DNA of 19,448 bases from positions 1 to 19,448 of the forward strand of contig JAEYRZ010000060.1 in NCBI GenBank assembly GCA_023435265.1, given 5' to 3'. Shown here in pieces: positions 14,767-19,448 of the stretch. The notes below the pieces were generated by a model. It was given only the letters and a program-made list of their open reading frames with translations, had not been told where the DNA came from and ran no database searches. The number at the start of each line of letters is the position of its first letter. Position 1 is the stretch's first letter. Both the position numbers and the translations under genes were made by a program. The DNA is from Pseudomonadota bacterium (GTDB lineage: Bacteria > Desulfobacterota > Desulfobacteria > Desulfobacterales > Desulfosarcinaceae).

Positions 14767-15390
14767 ATGTCCCAGTTAATCGCATGCAAGAGCAAGGACG
14801 GGATTGTCCTGGCCGCCGACGGCAAGGCTGTCGACGTGGATGAGAACGGCAACCTGATCGAATTGAAGGTCGATCGCCTGCATGAACTTTCCGAGTACAG
14901 CGCCATTCTCAACGGAGGCGCCGCCTCCGGGGAATCGATGTGTCTATCGCTGCGGCGTTTCGTTCATCAGGAGAACCTGGTCGCCGTGGATGATATCTAT
15001 CAGGCGGCGCTGCCGTTCCTGGCAACGGAATACGAACGCTTTATGCGCAAGAATTGCGAAATTCGGCCGATCGATCCGATCCATCAGGTAGCCTTCATTC
15101 TCGGAGGCTACACGCAAAAAGATCCACTGAGCCCGTTTCATTTGTACCTCGTGTGGAATAAACGCAAGCTGCCGCTGCTGGACAGCGACGAGATCGGACA
15201 CGCATTTGCCGTGCCGCGCATGATCAAACTCGAACACCGGCTGCACCGGCTGGCCACCCAGGGCGCCGATCTGGATGCCGTGATGACCGAGGTGCGGCGT
15301 GCACTCGAACGGCAGGCCGAGATCGATGAAGAGATTTCCGAGCCGCTCTCCTTCGCCTACATAACCCGTAAAGGATTTCACCGGCTGTAA
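14767..15390 (+). CDS. Proteasome-like Ntn hydrolase with predicted N-terminal Ser
   Basis: This 207-aa protein begins Met-Ser-Gln and then follows the proteasome-beta/HslV N-terminus. Numbering from Ser after Met removal gives Ser1, Asp17 (in LAADGKA) and Lys33 (in LKVDRL), the exact spacing of Thr1/Asp17/Lys33 in HslV without gaps. A glycine-rich NGGAASGE segment matches the conserved FAGGxAD strand turn. The rest alternates helices and strands, ending in a SFAYITRKGFHRL strand. There is no propeptide and no signal peptide. The start at 14767 is preceded by a near-perfect AGGAGGG (14757-14763); an in-frame ATG at 14725 would add 14 residues and bury Ser1. Ser as nucleophile is known in the HslV homologue CodW of Bacillus. 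No HslU, ARC/Mpa or other unfoldase gene is in the window. It may be a distinct relative of HslV, Anbu or BPH; peptidase activity is inference. Confidence 0.75.
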   Translation: MSQLIACKSKDGIVLAADGKAVDVDENGNLIELKVDRLHELSEYSAILNGGAASGESMCLSLRRFVHQENLVAVDDIYQAALPFLATEYERFMRKNCEIRPIDPIHQVAFILGGYTQKDPLSPFHLYLVWNKRKLPLLDSDEIGHAFAVPRMIKLEHRLHRLATQGADLDAVMTEVRRALERQAEIDEEISEPLSFAYITRKGFHRL

Positions 15391-15408
15391 CGCACCGGGC
15401 CGCCCAAT

Positions 15409-15437
15409 GCTGCCGATCTGCCCGCCGGACCGGCAGC
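15409..15437. other. 7-bp stem-loop after the Ntn-hydrolase gene
   Basis: GCTGCCG (15409-15415) pairs with CGGCAGC (15431-15437), starting 18 bp after the stop codon. A competing inner GCCGG-A-CCGGC stem also exists. No T-run follows. It is a weak candidate transcript end. The rest of the 270-bp gap to the histidine kinase holds no gene that I can see. Confidence 0.35.
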
Positions 15438-15457
15438 CTTCCACCGGGAAACCGATT

Positions 15458-15487
15458 TTGCTGTTCAGTCCCTTCGGATTGTATTAA
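15458..15487 (+). promoter_or_regulatory. Weak candidate promoter for the histidine kinase gene
   Basis: TTGCTG (15458-15463) and TATTAA (15482-15487) are 18 bp apart, with three and four consensus matches. The AT-richer patch here is the only plausible promoter in the gap. It would give a leader of about 165 nt. Confidence 0.2.
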
Positions 15488-15660
15488 GGGTAAGCCGCTT
15501 GGGTGACCCGGCACGAATCGGCACGCGGCATTTCGAACGGTCAAGTTCTATGGCCGCCGGCCGATCATACGCATAACCTCCGCCGGCAGGATCCCCTCCA
15601 GGCCGGCCGTGGCTTGTTAAAAGCGCCGGACAAAATCGTCGGGAATCACGGGATCAACAA

Positions 15661-17688
15661 ATGGAGCGAACCACCCGGAGGGTCGACCGCAACATCCTGC
15701 GTTCGATTCAGCATGCAATCAAGAGGTTCATTCAGCGCACAGGCGGGCGGCGCGGCGGACTCGGCTTGCCGGTTCACCCGCTTACATTGCACTTCGCAGG
15801 TGAAGCGGAGGAGCTGGAGCAAGCCTACAAGGCGCACTGGCATGCGCGTTATCTGCCCCTGATCCGCATCTGCCACTGGGTCGGACTCATTTACTACGCC
15901 GGCTTCAGCCTTCTGGACGTTTATCTGTTTCCAGACAAGGCAGCGGTTTTCCTGATTATCCGCCTGGCGATCATATGCCCTGTTTTTCTGGTCGGCTGGG
16001 TGTTGACGTATCAATCCTGGTATTCGCGCATCAGTGCCCCGGTCCTGATGTTCTTCGTCATTCTGACCGGCGGCGGTTACTCTGTGATGAGCGCGATGGT
16101 GCCGCCGGAGCATACCTTCGGGTACGACATCGGCCTGCTGGCCTGCCTCATTTTCGGCTATACGTTCATCCGCCTGCCGGTCGTATATGCCACGTTGGGC
16201 GGATGGTCGGTGCTTTTGATCCACTGGCGGTTCGGCATGCCGGACTATCTGCTTTCGAGCGCCGTCGTCAATCAAATCGCCTATCTGGTCGGCTTCAACG
16301 TATTATTGATGGTCATCTGCTACTCGGTTGAACGGGCCGACCGGTACAATTTCTACCTGGCCCGCCTGCTGGACGCCGAAAAGACCAAGGTCAGCCGGAT
16401 CAACGCCGGACTCGAGGAGATAGTGGCCAGCCGCACCGAAGATTTGCAGACGGCCAATGAGAAGCTTTCCCGGGAGATCCAGGCCCATAAAGCGTCCCAA
16501 TTCGCCAAAGAACAGTTGACCCGCCAGCTGCGCCAGGCCCAGAAAATGGAAGCGATCGGAACGATGGCCGGGGGCATCGCGCACGACTTCAACAATATTT
16601 TGGGCTCTTTGATGGGCTTCACGGAGTTGGCTCTGGATGACGCCGTGCCCGGGAGCCCGCAGCAGAGCAATCTGCACGAGGTGCTCACCGCCGGCAAGCG
16701 TGCGCGCGACCTGGTCAAGCAGATCCTGGCCTTCAGCCGGCGCGGCGAACAATGCAAGGACCCGGTTTCATTGAGCGAGGTCATCCAGGAGGGGCACAAG
16801 CTGCTGCGGGCGACACTGCCGACCAGCATCGAAATCGAACTGGTGATGAAGGCGCAGCCCAAGGTGCTCGCCGATGCCACCCAGATCAACCAGGTCTTGA
16901 TGAACCTGGCGATCAATGCGGCGCACGCCATGGATGAAGGCACGGGCAAGATCGTGGTCCACCTCGAAGAGACCGTTCTGGATCAGGCTTTTTGCATCCA
17001 GCAACCGGGTACCGCTCCCGGCCCGCATGCCATGCTTTCGGTTAGCGACAACGGGGCGGGCATCGAACCCGCAATCCTGGAGCGGATCTTCGATCCCTTT
17101 TTCACGACCAAACCCCAGGGGCAGGGCACCGGTCTGGGGCTTTCGGTTGTCCACGGAATCGTCAAGAGCCATGGCGGCGCGGTTACCGTCCACAGCCGGG
17201 CCGGGCAGGGGACCACCTTCGTGATCTATCTGCCCGTCATTACAGGCCCGCAGCCCGCGGATATCGTGGAACCCGTCGATCTGCCGGGAGGGCGGGAACG
17301 CATTCTGTATGTGGATGACGAGCAGGGCTTGCTCAACTACGCCCGACAGATGCTGACCCGACTCGGCTATCATGTCGTAACCCGCGACAGCGCCCTGGAA
17401 GCGCTTGAATATTTCCGAAACCACCATCCGCAAATCGATCTGGTGATCACGGATCTCACCATGCCGCATATGACCGGCGACATCCTGGCGGTCGAAATTA
17501 AACGTATCCGGGCCGCCATGCCCATCATCCTGTGCAGCGGACTGGATAACCGGATCAGCTCCCAGAAAGCCGAGAAAATAGGCATATCGGCGGTGATCGG
17601 CAAACCGGTGCTCAAGGCCGACCTGGCGTTCACGATCCGGCGGGTACTGGCCGAAAGCGGAACGACCGTCGATTCCGCCCGATGCTGA
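15661..17688 (+). CDS. Six-TM hybrid sensor histidine kinase with C-terminal receiver
   Basis: This 675-aa inner-membrane protein has a basic cytoplasmic N-terminus (about 1-60) and six hydrophobic segments (about 67-89, 94-116, 124-146, 154-171, 173-190, 202-221) with short loops. No extracytoplasmic sensor domain is visible. A coiled-coil linker (about 235-295) leads to the HisKA domain with phospho-accepting H308 in GGIAHDFNNILG. The HATPase domain has N-box NQVLMNLAINAAHAM, G1 DNGAGIEP, and FDPFFTTK...GTGLGL. The C-terminal receiver has D552-D553, phospho-acceptor D598 in ITDLTMPHMTG and a conserved Lys in IGKPV. The GIAHDFNN H-box and C-terminal receiver place it among NtrB-like hybrid kinases common in deltaproteobacteria. 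No partner response regulator is adjacent. The Shine-Dalgarno is weak (ACGGGAT). The signal is unknown; six-TM input modules of this type may sense membrane or hydrophobic cues (inference). Confidence 0.93.
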   Translation: MERTTRRVDRNILRSIQHAIKRFIQRTGGRRGGLGLPVHPLTLHFAGEAEELEQAYKAHWHARYLPLIRICHWVGLIYYAGFSLLDVYLFPDKAAVFLIIRLAIICPVFLVGWVLTYQSWYSRISAPVLMFFVILTGGGYSVMSAMVPPEHTFGYDIGLLACLIFGYTFIRLPVVYATLGGWSVLLIHWRFGMPDYLLSSAVVNQIAYLVGFNVLLMVICYSVERADRYNFYLARLLDAEKTKVSRINAGLEEIVASRTEDLQTANEKLSREIQAHKASQFAKEQLTRQLRQAQKMEAIGTMAGGIAHDFNNILGSLMGFTELALDDAVPGSPQQSNLHEVLTAGKRARDLVKQILAFSRRGEQCKDPVSLSEVIQEGHKLLRATLPTSIEIELVMKAQPKVLADATQINQVLMNLAINAAHAMDEGTGKIVVHLEETVLDQAFCIQQPGTAPGPHAMLSVSDNGAGIEPAILERIFDPFFTTKPQGQGTGLGLSVVHGIVKSHGGAVTVHSRAGQGTTFVIYLPVITGPQPADIVEPVDLPGGRERILYVDDEQGLLNYARQMLTRLGYHVVTRDSALEALEYFRNHHPQIDLVITDLTMPHMTGDILAVEIKRIRAAMPIILCSGLDNRISSQKAEKIGISAVIGKPVLKADLAFTIRRVLAESGTTVDSARC

Positions 17689-17708
17689 GCCGACTTCCGG
17701 GATCGACA

Positions 17709-17773
17709 ACCACAGAGCGCACAGAGGTCACAGAGGGTCTTTTTGGCCTGTGTTCCTCTTTGCCCTCTGTGGT
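17709..17773. repeat. CACAGAG-type imperfect palindromic repeat
   Basis: The left arm (17709-17736) starts ACCACAGAG and contains CACAGAG three times at 9-bp spacing (17711-17737). The right arm (about 17747-17773) is its imperfect reverse complement, ending CTCTGTGGT. The loop contains TTTTT. It resembles the short intergenic palindromes with CACAGAG/CACGAAG motifs I recall as dispersed, high-copy elements in several bacterial genomes. It lies between converging genes, where it may act as a bidirectional transcript end. Its short reading frames are not genes. Confidence 0.75.
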
Positions 17774-17842
17774 GAAAACCCATGTCACTGTATTTGCGCC
17801 GGTGTGTACTGAGCTTGTCCTGAGACCGCAATAGCTGAGGCG

Positions 17843-17860
17843 CCGCTTGGCCCGAAGCGG
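17843..17860 (-). other. 6-bp stem-loop at the end of the serine protease gene
   Basis: CCGCTT (17843-17848) and AAGCGG (17855-17860) form a perfect stem with a 6-nt loop, one base beyond the minus-strand stop codon at 17862-17864. There is no T-run. It is possibly part of a termination region together with the repeat at 17709-17773. Confidence 0.35.
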
Positions 17861-17861
17861 A

Positions 17862-18947
17862 TCAGGTGATATCCATGACCTCGACTTCCACCGTGCGAAC
17901 CGCCTCCCCGCGCCGAACTTTGAGTGAAATCGTGGCCCCGATCTCGAAGTCCTGCAATATTTCGGCGAAATCGGCGATATTCTTGACTTCACGTCCATCC
18001 GCGGCAACGATGACATCCCCCAGCGTGCGGTTTTCGTAGTCGATCCCGATCAGCTCGGCCCGTTCCGCGCTTGAACCCGGCAGAACGCGGCCGATGATCA
18101 CGCCGGCGACATCCAGGCTGGCCGCGGTGGCTTCGTCAACGGTAATGATCCCGATGCCCGGCCGCGGCATGTGGCCCTTGGAAATCAATTGCGGCACCAC
18201 TTTGTTGACGATATCGACCGGCACGGCAAAGCCGATTCCGGCCGAAGTGCCGGTCTCGGAGATAATCGCCGTGTTCACGCCGATCAGCCGGCCCGCCGAG
18301 TCGAGCAACGGACCGCCCGAATTGCCCGGATTGATGGCCGCGTCGGTTTGAATCACGCCCACGATCTCTCTTCCGGCGGCGGTCGGCAGGGTCCTGTCGA
18401 GTGCGCTGATGATCCCCGTGGTCAGCGTACGCGAGAGCCCGAATGGATTTCCGATGGCAAAAACCGACTGCCCCACCTGCAGGTGTTCGGACGTTCCCAT
18501 GGGAATGGGGGCGATGGCGTCGGCGGCGGAGCGCAGCCGCACCACCGCGAGATCATAATCGGGCGTGCCGCCCACGAAGGCGGCTTCCAGCGATTCGCCC
18601 GAATCCATGCGCACCTGTATCCGTCGGGCGCCCTGGATGACGTGGAAGTTGGTGACCACATGCCCCTTCTGGTCCCAGAAGAATCCGGATCCGGCGCCCT
18701 GGCGCACTTCCTGGACACCGAAGAAGGTCGGTACCGCATTCTCCGTGAAGATATAGACCACCGACGGTGCCGCCGTATTGAAAATCTGGATGGTGGCGTT
18801 TTCGAATTCGGCCAGATCGCCGCGCGGCTGGATTTCCCTCGGTTTGCTGTCGATGCGCCGTCCGGGCGGTGTGCGGTCGAGATAGGCCAGGGCGGTCATG
18901 ATCACGATGCCCAGAATGGCCCAGAAGAGGATTTTTCGGGAACTCAT
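17862..18947 (-). CDS. DegS-like membrane-anchored trypsin-like serine protease
   Basis: This 361-aa inner-membrane protein has one N-terminal TM anchor (about 5-22), a periplasmic trypsin-like protease domain (about 50-250) and a single PDZ domain (about 260-355). The catalytic triad is visible: H102 in VTNFHVI, D132 in DYDLAVV, and S210 in NPGNSGGPL. One PDZ domain plus an N-terminal anchor matches DegS/HhoB rather than the two-PDZ DegP. In characterised relatives, DegS senses misfolded outer-membrane proteins and starts the sigma-E response by cutting RseA. No rseA or rpoE is in the window, so that role is only possible. The start at 18947 has a moderate purine-rich AAGGG nine bases upstream. 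The gene is 138 bp downstream of the rhodanese-domain gene on the same strand; I cannot tell whether they share a transcript. Confidence 0.92.
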   Translation of the reverse strand: MSSRKILFWAILGIVIMTALAYLDRTPPGRRIDSKPREIQPRGDLAEFENATIQIFNTAAPSVVYIFTENAVPTFFGVQEVRQGAGSGFFWDQKGHVVTNFHVIQGARRIQVRMDSGESLEAAFVGGTPDYDLAVVRLRSAADAIAPIPMGTSEHLQVGQSVFAIGNPFGLSRTLTTGIISALDRTLPTAAGREIVGVIQTDAAINPGNSGGPLLDSAGRLIGVNTAIISETGTSAGIGFAVPVDIVNKVVPQLISKGHMPRPGIGIITVDEATAASLDVAGVIIGRVLPGSSAERAELIGIDYENRTLGDVIVAADGREVKNIADFAEILQDFEIGATISLKVRRGEAVRTVEVEVMDIT

Positions 18948-18987
18948 GACGTTTTCCCTTCTCAGAATGAAGGAAGTTTTCGTTGTC

Positions 18988-19006
18988 CGGGAGGCGTACG
19001 CTCCCG
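18988..19006. other. 6-bp stem-loop in the gap before the serine protease gene
   Basis: CGGGAG (18988-18993) and CTCCCG (19001-19006) flank GCGTACG, itself containing palindromic CGTACG. It lies 41 bp upstream of the protease start codon. It may be a regulatory palindrome or the weak end of the preceding transcript. Confidence 0.3.
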
Positions 19007-19085
19007 TACTCTCTTTCCCCTCTGTCCTTTCGGCGGCAGACGACTTTACGTCACATCTTCAGCGGATAAAAACCTACCGCGGTCT

Positions 19086-19448
19086 TTATTCCAAATCCTT
19101 GATCGCCTCGTGCAGCAGATAGCTCCTGAATCCGCCGCTGATGTTTTTTACATTGAAGCCATGCTGGGATAATGCGCGCGCGGCGTAGTAGGATCGTTGC
19201 CCGACGAAGCAGTAGGTCCAGATCTCACGGTCGCGGGGCAATTCCGGAATCCGGTCGCGAATCTCGTCCAGCGGCAGATTGAGCGCCCCCTCCAGGTGAT
19301 CGCGCTGATACTCCGCCGGGTCGCGGACATCTATGATGAGGGCGGAAGATTCTTCGATGGATTCCCAATGCGCCAGGTGCGCGTCGCCGCGCAGGACGTT
19401 GGCGGCGATCATACCCTGTCTCATATACACAACTGACGCTGCCGACGA
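19086..19448 (-). CDS. 3' end of a gene with a C-terminal rhodanese domain (partial)
   Basis: The frame is open to the window edge with no stop; the first in-window start is a GTG at 19430, without a Shine-Dalgarno. The visible 120 residues begin SSAASVV, pass through GMIAANVLRGD, and then form a rhodanese domain: LIIDVRDPAEYQRDHLEGA, a catalytic Cys in YCFVGQRS, and a NISGGF turn. The segment before the rhodanese matches the end of the FAD/NAD(P) core of CoA-disulfide-reductase/NADH-oxidase proteins that carry a C-terminal rhodanese (the xxxANxLxGD linker). I infer that only the 3' fifth or so of a pyridine-nucleotide-disulfide oxidoreductase gene lies here. A stand-alone rhodanese of 114 aa is the alternative. 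In the fused family the rhodanese Cys handles sulfane sulfur, and in sulfate reducers this links to polysulfide or thiol metabolism. Confidence 0.82.
   Translation of the reverse strand, partial: SSAASVVYMRQGMIAANVLRGDAHLAHWESIEESSALIIDVRDPAEYQRDHLEGALNLPLDEIRDRIPELPRDREIWTYCFVGQRSYYAARALSQHGFNVKNISGGFRSYLLHEAIKDLE

Noticed and set aside
13231..15390. RarA as unfoldase partner of the proteasome-like protein
   Set aside because: RarA is a clamp-loader-clade AAA+ protein acting on DNA, and a structured 165-bp gap separates the genes.
18171..19172. 333-codon plus-strand open frame opposite the serine protease
   Set aside because: The protease has an intact catalytic triad on the other strand. 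The frame also crosses into intergenic DNA.
1..19448. CRISPR array, insertion sequence, prophage or defence island
   Set aside because: No regular direct repeats with spacers, no transposase or integrase motifs, and no known defence genes were found.

Overview
The window is GC-rich with long, tightly packed genes. The mix of genes (a cNMP/CBS/DUF294 protein, a YkgJ-like cysteine protein, an AsmA protein, a large hybrid histidine kinase, and a CoA-disulfide-reductase-type rhodanese tail) points to a Gram-negative bacterium, most likely a Desulfobacterota ('deltaproteobacterial') sulfate-reducer-like organism. This placement rests on gene content only; there is no rRNA or other phylogenetic marker besides Der and RarA. 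I see no integrase, transposase, tRNA, rRNA or CRISPR array, so this is chromosomal backbone with a few lineage-specific genes.

Layout. (1) 162-3030, plus strand: a putative signalling nucleotidyltransferase with two cyclic-nucleotide-binding-like domains, then a small YkgJ-like cysteine protein. (2) 3075-5256, minus strand: a TrmB-family regulator and an ornithine-aminotransferase-like enzyme form a two-gene operon. Its start carries a strong sigma70-type promoter with a palindromic operator over the expected transcription start. (3) 5257-5459 is a non-coding block with a 13-bp stem-loop and a second palindrome. (4) 5460-6367, minus strand: a D-amino-acid transaminase with a clear intrinsic terminator. 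(5) 6566-10432, plus strand: the ribosome-assembly GTPase Der, then a GYF_2-DUF898 membrane protein paired with an M48 metallopeptidase. (6) 10452-13052, minus strand: an AsmA-family protein followed by a LEA14-like lipoprotein, both envelope proteins. (7) 13231-15390, plus strand: RarA, then a small proteasome-like Ntn hydrolase. (8) 15661-17688: a six-TM hybrid histidine kinase. (9) 17709-17773: a CACAGAG-type palindromic repeat between converging genes. (10) 17862-19448, minus strand: a DegS-like serine protease, and the 3' end of a gene whose C-terminus is a rhodanese domain and which runs off the window.

The observation I rate highest is the protein at 14767-15390. Once its initiator Met is removed, Ser1, Asp17 and Lys33 fall at the exact, ungapped positions of the proteasome/HslV catalytic residues. 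This suggests a serine-type, propeptide-free proteasome-like hydrolase with no unfoldase gene nearby. Second is the TrmB-aminotransferase operon, with a complete promoter/operator readable from sequence. Third is the structured non-coding block beside it. Several other genes (Der, RarA, D-amino-acid transaminase, the serine protease) are ordinary.
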